Positions 26,767-34,768 of a stretch of 64,000 nucleotides of DNA are shown here, piece by piece; the first letter of the stretch is position 1, and the number at the start of each line of letters is the position of its first letter. The stretch lies in contig NZ_CP112881.1 of the NCBI RefSeq assembly GCF_026409565.1, positions 2,983,501-3,047,500 of the forward strand, read 5' to 3'. The notes under the pieces are model-generated. The model had not been told where the DNA came from, made no database searches, and was given only the letters and a program-made list of their open reading frames with translations. The position numbers and the translations under genes were made by a program. This DNA is from Sneathiella aquimaris (GTDB lineage Bacteria; Pseudomonadota; Alphaproteobacteria; Sneathiellales; Sneathiellaceae).

Positions 26767-28611
26767 ATGAGCGGGATAAAATCGACACCTGGTGGTGCAG
26801 TCACACCGTCTGTTGACACCAATAGAGGGGCATCTTCTACACAACAGCAGATCACCCCGGTCACACCCACATCCCCTACAGGAGGGGGAACGGGTTCGAC
26901 GATTCCACATGCCTCCAGCGTTTCTGATCTTTCTGAAGGGGCGCGAATTGCGGCCATTGTAACCGCCCGGGCATCCGGTGGTGATACCATGCTCCATGCA
27001 GAGATTGGCAACTTCAGAATGACAACAGCAAACCCGTTACCGGTTGGCGCGCACATCGTTCTGGAGGTCGACACGGTTGACGAATTGATCGTCGCCAGGA
27101 TTATTGCGATCAATGGTGAAAAGCTCGCCGCACCTCCTTCTGTCAAACTGCTGTCCATTGTACCGGCACGAACTCCTCTGGAAGGATATGGATCCGGCCA
27201 GATTCCAAAAACCGCCGACCTGCCTGCTCTTTCAAAAAACCTTGCGGAAATTTTGGGGCACAAAACACCCTCGTTGTCGCAAGCACACCCATCGGCATCG
27301 GCGGCGGCGGCATCAACGTCATCCACGACAACAACAGCACCGGCTCCGTCACAGGCAACCGCTCAGACAACAGCACCAGCACCAACGCCCGGAAGTAACT
27401 TTTCGAATGTTTCAGTGCCGTTGGCATCGATGAATGTTGGCGACGGAAAGGTTCCTGGCGGACAATCTGCTCAGTCTGGCGTCGCCGCCTATGCACATAC
27501 CAAATCACCCGGCATTCCCTTTATACCGCCATCTGTTAATCCCATGGCAACCAGAATGGATCCGATCCCTGAAGGTTCGGTTATATTGGTGCGGGCAACC
27601 GTGCTTAATACTGATCAAAACCCTCTTACACGATTTGGCGCCCTGACCAGCGGCGAAAAAATATCGTTATCCATCGCGCCGAATTCAGCAAAAGCCTCCC
27701 TTCCGGCCGCGTCACTAGCTTTAAACGGCGTTATAACAAGCGCGACGACGCCAAAAATTACTGGAATGGGCCAAAATATTGCTGTGTCAAATGTTACGGC
27801 GCTAGTTCAAGGGCTTGGTAATGTTCAATATTCGGCCCAAACCGCGCCGCAAGTGGGCGTACAGATAACGGCCGCTTTTCGGGAAGATTTGCAAACTTTT
27901 CCACTTACAACACCTCCCACAGCCACAGGCATCTTTAAAATTCCCCACTTGGCAATTCTGAACGATTGGGAAAATCTGCGCGCAGCAATGAACCTGCTTG
28001 CGCTGCAAAATCCAGAGCAGGCAGCCGCCCTGATGAACACCCGAATTCCAACGGCCAATAACCAGCTTGCCAGCAGTCTTCTGTTTTTAATTTCTGCATT
28101 AAATGGTGGATCTATGGATAAATGGCTTGGTCAGGAGTTCAGGCGGTCGCTTGAAAGTACGGGCAACAGAAATCTCCTTCAAAAGCTCGACGATGATTTC
28201 TCAACATTTGCGCGATTGAACACCGATAGTGGTGGTCAGGACTGGAAACTATTTTCATTTCCCTTCCTTCATGAACACGCGTTACGACAGATCAAAATGT
28301 ATTACCGCCAGCATCATGAAAACCCGGACACCAATGAACGCGAATCAACCCGGTTTGTTATTGAACTGGATTTAACGAAAACTGGTCCTGTGCAATTGGA
28401 TGGCTTATTCAAGGATGCCCGTTTTGATTTGGTTTTCAGATCTCAGCTTCCTGTTGAAGACACCTTAAAACAACAAGTGGGCGAAATATTCACGACGAAC
28501 CTTGAAATAACAGGAATTAAAGGAAGCCTTGTTTTTCAGAAAATCATGCCGTTCCCGGTTCATCCGACGGAAGAATGGGAAAATACCGGGCCTGAATTCA
28601 TTCGCACATGA
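26767..28611 (+). CDS. Second FliK-like flagellar protein (uncharacterised)
   Basis: 614 aa, 16 bp after flhG, so part of the fliF operon. Residues about 150-220 are Ala/Thr/Pro/Ser low-complexity and a structured N-terminal part precedes it (RIAAIVTARASGGDTMLHAE). The last 120 residues resemble the FliK C-terminal domain in order of strands and helices (FVIELDLTKTGPVQLDGLFK, DARFDLVFRSQLPVEDTLKQ, NLEITGIKGSLVFQ). This is judged by eye and is weaker than for the true fliK at 12118. Alphaproteobacterial flagellar clusters often have such a protein here. It may be a second ruler or a membrane-ring accessory. No signal peptide. Confidence 0.72.
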   Translation: MSGIKSTPGGAVTPSVDTNRGASSTQQQITPVTPTSPTGGGTGSTIPHASSVSDLSEGARIAAIVTARASGGDTMLHAEIGNFRMTTANPLPVGAHIVLEVDTVDELIVARIIAINGEKLAAPPSVKLLSIVPARTPLEGYGSGQIPKTADLPALSKNLAEILGHKTPSLSQAHPSASAAAASTSSTTTTAPAPSQATAQTTAPAPTPGSNFSNVSVPLASMNVGDGKVPGGQSAQSGVAAYAHTKSPGIPFIPPSVNPMATRMDPIPEGSVILVRATVLNTDQNPLTRFGALTSGEKISLSIAPNSAKASLPAASLALNGVITSATTPKITGMGQNIAVSNVTALVQGLGNVQYSAQTAPQVGVQITAAFREDLQTFPLTTPPTATGIFKIPHLAILNDWENLRAAMNLLALQNPEQAAALMNTRIPTANNQLASSLLFLISALNGGSMDKWLGQEFRRSLESTGNRNLLQKLDDDFSTFARLNTDSGGQDWKLFSFPFLHEHALRQIKMYYRQHHENPDTNERESTRFVIELDLTKTGPVQLDGLFKDARFDLVFRSQLPVEDTLKQQVGEIFTTNLEITGIKGSLVFQKIMPFPVHPTEEWENTGPEFIRT

Positions 28612-28617
28612 TGCTCG

Positions 28618-29043
28618 CTATCCGCTGACCATCTTCCGGCGATGCATTTCGATGGACAGGGCGTCCATTTCTTCCTGTAGTCGCTTGTTTTGCTGCTCTT
28701 TTAGCAAACGCAGGCGGGTTTCCTCAGAAATTTCGTACTTTTTAAGATCCTGAAAGATTTCGGCAACTTCTTCTTGTGCAATCGCGACCATCTGTTCTGT
28801 TTCTTCAATGCTCGCAATCAAATTCTGCCGACGCGCCTTTGCAGCTTTCGCATAATTGGCATAGGCAAAACCCGTCTCTGCACTTTCTGATGCTATCCGT
28901 TGCTCCACTTCTTGCTCTCGATCGAGCTTAGCAAGCTGGTCCTGAAAACCGGCAAGCAGGTGCTCCATATCGGAAATTGCCCGACGTTTTTCGTCCAATT
29001 TCCATTTATGGATGCGGATCAGATTTGTAATGCCATTTGCCAC
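28618..29043 (-). CDS. fliJ: Flagellar export chaperone FliJ-like
   Basis: 141 aa from GTG at 29043, preceded by GGAGG inside the end of the upstream gene; the open frame runs to 29091 but would overlap that gene. It is almost all coiled coil, from ITNLIRIHKWKLDEKRR to DALSIEMHRRK, as in FliJ. FliJ joins FliI and FlhA and acts as the stalk of the export ATPase. Position downstream of fliI supports this. It ends 7 bp from the convergent FliK-like gene. Confidence 0.85.
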   Translation of the reverse strand: MANGITNLIRIHKWKLDEKRRAISDMEHLLAGFQDQLAKLDREQEVEQRIASESAETGFAYANYAKAAKARRQNLIASIEETEQMVAIAQEEVAEIFQDLKKYEISEETRLRLLKEQQNKRLQEEMDALSIEMHRRKMVSG

Positions 29044-29047
29044 CAAC

Positions 29048-29467
29048 TTATGCCTCCGCTTCGCCTTGTAATAACAGAATATATTCTTCAACCTGCTCTA
29101 GTTTCAGCTTTGTATCCGGATTGTCCTTTTTTAAGCCCGCATATATTTCTTCCGCCGACTGACCGCTTCCATATCCCTTAGCTATTTTGAGCTTTGTTTG
29201 CTCCCGATTCTCTATCGAACTGGCAACAGCAATGCGAACCGAGGCATCCTTTGCTTCCAGCAGACGCTGCAAGGCAATCATTTTTTGCGGATGATCCGGC
29301 AACGCATCAACAAGTGAATGCGCCAGCGTGTGAAAAGGCTTGCTGAACTGCTGGAGACTCGTCGGTAAATGCCCATAATCAAAAAATGAAAGCATATCCC
29401 GATAGGGAGCTTTGCGAATTTTAGCGTGGCGTTTCATGATCCCCTCGAGTTTGTCAACATCTGACAT
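29048..29467 (-). CDS. Small helical protein with Acb2/Tad1-hairpin-like segment, in fliI operon
   Basis: 139 aa from ATG at 29467 (AAGGA 8 nt upstream; 29503 would add 12 unlikely residues). Residues about 26-75 read YGHLPTSLQQFSKPFHTLAH, then SLVDALPDHPQKMIALQRLL and EAKDASVRIAVA. This two-helix arrangement with P-x-x-P-[EQ]-[KR] between helices and an A-L-x-x-L-x-E-A-K close recalls the small phage Acb2/Tad1-hairpin proteins (anti-CBASS nucleotide sponges). This is a recollection of a motif, not a search result. The C-terminal half is charged and helical. Between fliI and fliJ, and tightly packed with fliJ, it would be expected to have a motility role. No function is known to me. Confidence 0.7.
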   Translation of the reverse strand: MSDVDKLEGIMKRHAKIRKAPYRDMLSFFDYGHLPTSLQQFSKPFHTLAHSLVDALPDHPQKMIALQRLLEAKDASVRIAVASSIENREQTKLKIAKGYGSGQSAEEIYAGLKKDNPDTKLKLEQVEEYILLLQGEAEA

Positions 29468-29552
29468 TTTCGCATTCCTTTTCACTGGGCTGTTCACTAG
29501 CAACAGTACGCAACGATGATTTCCAAAAGGTTATCAAGGCAGGAAATAATTT

Positions 29553-30899
29553 TTAGTTTTGTTGAAATTCTTCCTGCTCAACCGTCATTTCTGTATTCAG
29601 AATGCGAGCAAGTTCAGCGTAGCAGTCCTCAAGGCTGGTATTTTCTTCTTTTTGCTGAGACATGAATTTTTCCAACAAGGGGAAATAGAACATTGCGGCA
29701 TCAACATTCGGATCTGTTCCACGCCGATACGCCCCCAGGCGAATCATTTCTGACATGTCGTCATAAGTGGACAATAACTGTTTTGCGACACTAACAATCT
29801 GGTTCTCTTCTTCATTGTTACAGCCAGGCATTGTGCGCGACACAGATTTCAAAACATTAATTGCCGGATACCGGCCCCGTTCTGCAATTTTCCGTTCCAT
29901 TACAATATGCCCATCAAGGATACCGCGTACAGCATCCGCGACCGGCTCATTATGATCATCGCCTTCGACCAAAACAGTAAACAACCCTGTAATGGTTCCT
30001 TTACCGGGTCCAGGCCCTGCTCTTTCAAGCAGCTTGGGCAATTCACTGAAAACAGTAGGCGTGTAGCCTTTGCTGGCTGGTGGTTCGCCCCCGGAGAGGC
30101 CAACATCGCGCTGCGCCATGGCAAAACGGGTTACACTATCCATCAAACACAGAACATCCTTATCCAGATCCCTGAAATATTCAGAGAGCGCAAGGGTCAG
30201 ATAAGCAGCCTGTCGGCGCATCAGGGCCGGCTCATCAGATGTAGCAACAACAACAATACTGCGGGCAAGGCCTTCAGGACCCAAATCATCTTCAAGAAAT
30301 TCCTGAACCTCGCGTCCCCGTTCCCCAATCAGGCCAATCACATTCACATCCGCGGCTGTATTCCGCGCAAGCATGGATAAAAGAACTGATTTACCAACAC
30401 CAGAACCAGCAAAAATGCCCATCCGTTGGCCCCGGCAGCAAGTCGCAAATGAATTTAGCGAGCGCACACCCAAATCGATTTTTCCGCCCACCCGTTGCCG
30501 GGAATGCGCAGGCGGCGCGAGACTTTTGAGCGCGACCCCAATATTTCCTTTTCGAAGCGGCGGCCCCCCGTCTACCGGCTCACCCATGGCATTCACCACT
30601 CGGCCAAGCCAACTTGCATCGGGATAGATGACAGGATCCTGTTCTGCTATCAGCGCCTTGCACCCCATGCCGATCCCATCCAGCGATCCGAACGGCATCA
30701 GTAAAGCCCGGTCATTTCGAAATCCAACAACTTCACATGGCACCAGATTATTCCCGCGAGCCAACAATTCAACGCGACTACCAATGCTTAAGTGGCGCTG
30801 AATACCGCCCACCTCGACAAGCAGTCCCTGAATGCCCGCAACCCGGCCATAAAACTGTTCAGGACTCACTCGATGAATTTCAGAAATTACACTTAGCAC
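29553..30899 (-). CDS. fliI: Flagellum-specific ATPase FliI
   Basis: 448 aa. Walker [20 protein letters not shown] is at about 161-179, [20 protein letters not shown] is the Walker B region, and [20 protein letters not shown] is the F1/T3SS ATPase signature. [20 protein letters not shown] is also conserved. FliI with FliH and FliJ unfolds and delivers export substrates. It starts the minus-strand operon fliI-small protein-fliJ, and its upstream region is shared with ctrA, including the CtrA box at 30963. Confidence 0.97.
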   Translation of the reverse strand: MLSVISEIHRVSPEQFYGRVAGIQGLLVEVGGIQRHLSIGSRVELLARGNNLVPCEVVGFRNDRALLMPFGSLDGIGMGCKALIAEQDPVIYPDASWLGRVVNAMGEPVDGGPPLRKGNIGVALKSLAPPAHSRQRVGGKIDLGVRSLNSFATCCRGQRMGIFAGSGVGKSVLLSMLARNTAADVNVIGLIGERGREVQEFLEDDLGPEGLARSIVVVATSDEPALMRRQAAYLTLALSEYFRDLDKDVLCLMDSVTRFAMAQRDVGLSGGEPPASKGYTPTVFSELPKLLERAGPGPGKGTITGLFTVLVEGDDHNEPVADAVRGILDGHIVMERKIAERGRYPAINVLKSVSRTMPGCNNEEENQIVSVAKQLLSTYDDMSEMIRLGAYRRGTDPNVDAAMFYFPLLEKFMSQQKEENTSLEDCYAELARILNTEMTVEQEEFQQN

Positions 30900-30962
30900 G
30901 ACGTCTCCACAGCACCGTTAATAGGATTTCTTATCGAATGAGAGCATACTGACATCTAATTT

Positions 30963-30977
30963 TTAAGGTTTGGTTAA
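30963..30977. promoter_or_regulatory. CtrA box between fliI and ctrA
   Basis: TTAAGGTTTGGTTAA is an exact TTAA-N7-TTAA CtrA consensus. It lies 64 bp upstream of fliI and 107 bp upstream of ctrA, so it can serve either gene. CtrA autoregulation and control of flagellar export genes are known in Caulobacter. No GANTC methylation site is seen in the interval. Confidence 0.75.
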
Positions 30978-31083
30978 GGATAAATCCGCACCCCCTGTTA
31001 ATTTTAGTTAATTTTTATTTATGGCATTTACCTTTTATTAAGTTAAAATGTTAACAATATCGCCTTACAGGAGGTTTATCTCA

Positions 31084-31785
31084 ATGCGGGTATTATTGAT
31101 CGAAGACGACAGCTCAATGGCGAGAGGCATCGAATTGATGCTGAATGCAGAAGGGCTCAACGTATATTCCACGGATCTCGGCGAAGAGGGCGTGGATCTT
31201 GGTAAGCTGTATGACTATGACATCATCATTCTGGACCTTGGTCTCCCTGATATGTCCGGTTACGATGTTTTAAAGAAACTGAGAACAGCTAAAGTGTCGA
31301 CACCTATCTTAATCCTGTCAGGCATGTCTGAACCGGATGATAAGGTTAAGGGGCTGGGCTTTGGTGCAGATGATTATCTAACCAAACCTTTTAACAAGGA
31401 CGAACTTGTGGCACGGATACACGCCATCGTCCGACGCTCGAAAGGTCATGCACAGTCCACAATTAACACAGGAAAACTGACTGTTAATCTTGATTCTAAA
31501 TCTGTCGAGGTCGATGGGCAGCGCCTTCACCTTACCGGTAAAGAATACGGCATGCTGGAGTTACTCAGCCTTCGCAAAGGAACGACCCTGACCAAAGAGA
31601 TGTTTCTAAATCATCTTTATGGCGGTATGGACGAGCCTGAACTGAAGATCATCGATGTATTTGTCTGTAAGCTCCGTAAGAAACTTGCATCGGCCACAAA
31701 CGGCGACAACTATATTGAAACAGTCTGGGGACGTGGTTACGTGTTGCGTGATCCGGATGAAGGCAATCAAGCCAAGGCCAGTTAA
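31084..31785 (+). CDS. ctrA: Cell-cycle response regulator CtrA
   Basis: 233 aa from ATG at 31084, fixed by AGGAGG 9 nt upstream (the frame opens at 31048). Receiver domain: [19 protein letters not shown], phospho-acceptor D51 in [20 protein letters not shown], lysine in [13 protein letters not shown]. OmpR-type winged helix: [49 protein letters not shown]. CtrA is the essential cell-cycle regulator of Caulobacter; in Rhodospirillales it mainly controls motility and chemotaxis, in keeping with its place here. ChpT and the inhibitor SciP are encoded nearby. Confidence 0.97.
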   Translation: MRVLLIEDDSSMARGIELMLNAEGLNVYSTDLGEEGVDLGKLYDYDIIILDLGLPDMSGYDVLKKLRTAKVSTPILILSGMSEPDDKVKGLGFGADDYLTKPFNKDELVARIHAIVRRSKGHAQSTINTGKLTVNLDSKSVEVDGQRLHLTGKEYGMLELLSLRKGTTLTKEMFLNHLYGGMDEPELKIIDVFVCKLRKKLASATNGDNYIETVWGRGYVLRDPDEGNQAKAS

Positions 31786-31800
31786 ACACCAATTCAATCA

Positions 31801-31837
31801 AAAAAAACCGCATCTGACACTGTCAAATGCGGTTTTT
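31801..31837. terminator. Bidirectional terminator between ctrA and cheR
   Basis: AAAAAACCGCAT pairs with ATGCGGTTTTTT around a 13-nt loop. Both flanks give a T-tract in the direction of reading, so it can end ctrA (plus) and any transcript leaving cheR (minus). Confidence 0.92.
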
Positions 31838-31920
31838 TATTGAGCAAATTCTAGAGTTAAGCAATCCAGCGGAACTTTGAACACAAACGAAACATCAAGA
31901 GGCGGCCTGTCGTTCTACGC

Positions 31921-32757
31921 CTACCCTGTTTGCGCCATCATTCCGGCTGACGCTGATGTATACACACCTTTCAGGCCGGTAATCGGTTTAAGCTCATCGC
32001 AAATACCCAAGACAGTCTCGGCACCCCCCAAGAACAACGCACCGTCTTTTTCAAGAATTTTGTGCATTTGGGTAAGCACTTTCCCTTTGGTTTCATGATC
32101 GAAATAAATCAGGACGTTACGACAGAAGATCACGTCGAAACTGCCAAGAAGGGCAAGGTTGTCCAAAAGGTTCATTTTCTGAAATTTGACCATCGCGCGG
32201 ATAGAGCTGTCAATCTGCCACATTTCGCCCATCTGCTGAAAATATTTAATCAGCAGCTGGATCGGCAGGCCCCGCTGCACTTCGAACTGAGAATATAATC
32301 CGGCTTTGGCTTTTTCCAGAACCTCATTGGATATATCAGTAGCAAGAATTTCTACGCGCCAGCCTGCCATCTTGGCCGCTTCTTCTTTTAGAAGCATTGC
32401 CACCGAGTAAGGCTCTTGCCCAGACGAACAGGCCGCATTCCAAATCCGTAAGGATTTCTTTGAACTGCGGGTTTCTAGCAGGCGGGGCAGTACAGTTTCC
32501 TTGAAGATGTCGAACGGTTTTGTGTCTCTGAAGAAAAACGTCTCATTCGTCGTCATTGCTTCAGTTATTTCTTCTTTCAGCTTCTCGTCATTCGTCCGGC
32601 GAAGTTCGTTTGCCAGATCTTCAAGGGTGTTCATTCCTCTTTGACGGGCCAACGGAACAAGGCGGCTTTCAAGAAGATAAACTTTTTCTTCTGTCAAAAC
32701 CAAGCCGGACCGTTCAAAAACAATACCGCTTAAAAGTTGGAAGTCCTGAGTGTTCAT
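31921..32757 (-). CDS. cheR: Chemotaxis protein methyltransferase CheR
   Basis: 278 aa. The N-terminal helical domain is followed by the SAM-binding core RIWNAACSSGQEPYSVAMLL and the ILATDISNEVLEKAKAGLYS region; FDVIFCRNVLIYFD is the class signature. CheR methylates chemoreceptor glutamates in adaptation. It overlaps cheB by 4 bp, so translation is coupled. It is last in the che operon, followed by a bidirectional terminator. Confidence 0.97.
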   Translation of the reverse strand: MNTQDFQLLSGIVFERSGLVLTEEKVYLLESRLVPLARQRGMNTLEDLANELRRTNDEKLKEEITEAMTTNETFFFRDTKPFDIFKETVLPRLLETRSSKKSLRIWNAACSSGQEPYSVAMLLKEEAAKMAGWRVEILATDISNEVLEKAKAGLYSQFEVQRGLPIQLLIKYFQQMGEMWQIDSSIRAMVKFQKMNLLDNLALLGSFDVIFCRNVLIYFDHETKGKVLTQMHKILEKDGALFLGGAETVLGICDELKPITGLKGVYTSASAGMMAQTG

Positions 32758-33923
32758 AGAGGCCTCCCCATAACTGCGTTTTCAATTGCTGCTGGAATAT
32801 CCTGTATTGGAAGAACGGAATTGCATAAGCCGGCTGTTGCGACGGCTCCAGGCATGCCCCAGACAACACTTGACGCTTCGTCTTGTGCAATAAGGGTACC
32901 GCCAGCCTGCGAAAGGAGTTCACTTCCCTTTAATCCATCATGTCCCATTCCTGTCAAAATTACAGTCAGAACGCGAGATCCGTAAACATCGATCAGGCTA
33001 CGCAACATTGGGTCCACTGCGGGACGGCAGAAATTTTCAGGGGGGTTTTGATTCAAACTCAGAACCGTGTCCGTACCGTCTTTCTTTACCGTCATATGCC
33101 AATCTCCTGGCGCCAGATAAACTCTATTGCCAACAACCTTTTCTCCATCAATGCCCTCTGCAACAGGCAATCCGAAGATTTTGGTCAGGTGTTCGGCAAG
33201 AATTGCTGTAAATGTGGCAGGCATATGTTGAGTTACAAAGATGGGCAAAGAAATTTTGCCTTTTAACTTTTCGAAAACCGAAAATAGTGCCTGCGGTCCA
33301 CCTGTGGATGACCCGATTGCCAGCGCCTGCGGCAATCCAATCGCTTTATTCGGGCGTAATGTTACCGTTGTATTTCGATATAAACTCTTCTTAACCGGCT
33401 CAGCAGAGGCCGTTGGCCGTTTGACCTGCCCATCTGATGAAGGCGCCGCCTGACCAGATTTTTTGCGACGGGTTGCCCCCAGCGCCTTGATCTTCTCAAC
33501 AAGTTCCCGTTGGAAATTGTCTTTGTCTTTGGCTTCGCGTGTGCTTTCAGGCTTTGGAATATAGTCTGCCGCGCCTTTGGCCATTGCCTGCATGCTGATA
33601 TTGGCATTTCGTAAGGTCAAGGTTGACGCCATGATCACTTTTACATCGGCATCCATCTCGATCAATTTTGGCAGGGCAGTCATACCATCCATCTCTGGCA
33701 TCTCAATGTCCAGAACAACGACTTCAGGCCGCGCCCGCTCAAACTCACGAAGGGCATATACGCCATTACTTGCAGAAGCAACAACTTCAATTGACTCTTC
33801 GTCTTTCAGCCATCGGGTCAGAAAACCTCTGATCACAGCGGAATCGTCAACGATCATTACCCGATAGGGATGTTGCATTTTACCATCTGTTTCTTTTACT
33901 ACGGGTGTCCCCAGAACGCTCAC
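32754..33923 (-). CDS. cheB: Chemotaxis protein-glutamate methylesterase CheB
   Basis: 389 aa. Receiver domain: YRVMIVDDSAVIRGFLTRWL, phospho-acceptor D72 in VVVLDIEMPEMDG. Esterase domain: catalytic serine in LAIGSSTGGPQAL, histidine in FVTQHMPATF, aspartate in ILTGMGHDGLKGSELL. Start taken as GTG at 33923, whose G overlaps the cheY stop (TAGTG); ATG at 33878 is the alternative. A linker at about residues 145-195 is lysine/serine-rich. CheB removes receptor methyl groups. Confidence 0.96.
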   Translation of the reverse strand: MSVLGTPVVKETDGKMQHPYRVMIVDDSAVIRGFLTRWLKDEESIEVVASASNGVYALREFERARPEVVVLDIEMPEMDGMTALPKLIEMDADVKVIMASTLTLRNANISMQAMAKGAADYIPKPESTREAKDKDNFQRELVEKIKALGATRRKKSGQAAPSSDGQVKRPTASAEPVKKSLYRNTTVTLRPNKAIGLPQALAIGSSTGGPQALFSVFEKLKGKISLPIFVTQHMPATFTAILAEHLTKIFGLPVAEGIDGEKVVGNRVYLAPGDWHMTVKKDGTDTVLSLNQNPPENFCRPAVDPMLRSLIDVYGSRVLTVILTGMGHDGLKGSELLSQAGGTLIAQDEASSVVWGMPGAVATAGLCNSVLPIQDIPAAIENAVMGRPL

Positions 33924-34288
33924 TAGAGTACCCCTACCTGAGAGAATTTTGCTTCGATAATCGCTCGGTCGAACGGCTTCATGATATATTCATTGGCACC
34001 GGCCGAAATGGCTTCACGGATGTGGGCCATATCATTTTCTGTTGTACAAAAAACAACGACCGGATCGGCACCTCCTTCGGTCTGCCTAAGAGAATGCAGA
34101 AACTCGATGCCGTTCATGACCGGCATATTCCAATCCAGCAGAATGACATCTGGCATCGTTTCAAGGCACTGATCTAAGGCACCCCTGCCATCTTCCGCTT
34201 CCAGAATATCAAATTTCAGGTCTTCCAGAATACGTCGGGCGACCATTCGTACCACTTTTGAATCATCAACAATCAGACAAGAAGCCAT
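33923..34288 (-). CDS. cheY: Chemotaxis response regulator CheY
   Basis: 121 aa from ATG at 34288, a single receiver domain. Acidic pair in SCLIVDDSKVVRMVARRIL, phospho-acceptor D52 in VILLDWNMPVMNGIEFLHSL, switch threonine region VVFCTTENDM, lysine in EYIMKPFDR. CheY-P binds the flagellar switch. A TTG at 34300 could add four residues but has no ribosome binding site support. It is between cheW and cheB. Confidence 0.95.
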   Translation of the reverse strand: MASCLIVDDSKVVRMVARRILEDLKFDILEAEDGRGALDQCLETMPDVILLDWNMPVMNGIEFLHSLRQTEGGADPVVVFCTTENDMAHIREAISAGANEYIMKPFDRAIIEAKFSQVGVL

Positions 34289-34312
34289 AATAACTATCAA
34301 CCTTGTTTTGTG

Positions 34313-34768
34313 TTAGGCAGCGACATTTGCACCGACGGCAAAGTCCAGAAGACGGTCAATTTGAAGAATTACCAACAGTTTATCTTCCGTCCGATAGATA
34401 CCAGAGGAGACTTCGCGCCAGCGAGCATCCATCGTGCCTGGATTCATTTCCAGTTTATCCTGGCGCAGGCTCAATACCTCTCCGACTGAATCAATCAGGA
34501 GACTATATGGCTCTCCGTGATGTTCAACGACCACGCTCATTGGATTTTTATGTTCCTCTGAAGGGCTCAGGCCAAGGCGTTTGCGAACATCGATGCAGGT
34601 CACAATCCGACCGCGAAGGTTCAGGGCGCCGGCAACTTCAGGCGGTGCCAAAGGAATATTTGTCAGTTTTACACTGCCAAGGACATCATGCACCTGCAAT
34701 ACGGGGATACCAAATCTCTGATCAGCAATCCTAACGGTTACATATTCCTGCATTTCAGTGTTACTCAT
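34313..34768 (-). CDS. cheW: Chemotaxis coupling protein CheW
   Basis: 151 aa. YVTVRIADQRFGIPVLQVHD, the conserved NLRGRIVTCIDVRKRLGL and VEHHGEPYSLLIDSVGEVL are CheW-domain segments. It links CheA to receptors. Its start overlaps the cheA stop by 4 bp. CheA itself carries two further CheW-like domains. Confidence 0.96.
   Translation of the reverse strand: MSNTEMQEYVTVRIADQRFGIPVLQVHDVLGSVKLTNIPLAPPEVAGALNLRGRIVTCIDVRKRLGLSPSEEHKNPMSVVVEHHGEPYSLLIDSVGEVLSLRQDKLEMNPGTMDARWREVSSGIYRTEDKLLVILQIDRLLDFAVGANVAA

Noticed and set aside
30998-31054. Additional CtrA boxes before ctrA
   Set aside because: TTAA pairs here have spacings of 4, 6 or 9, not 7.
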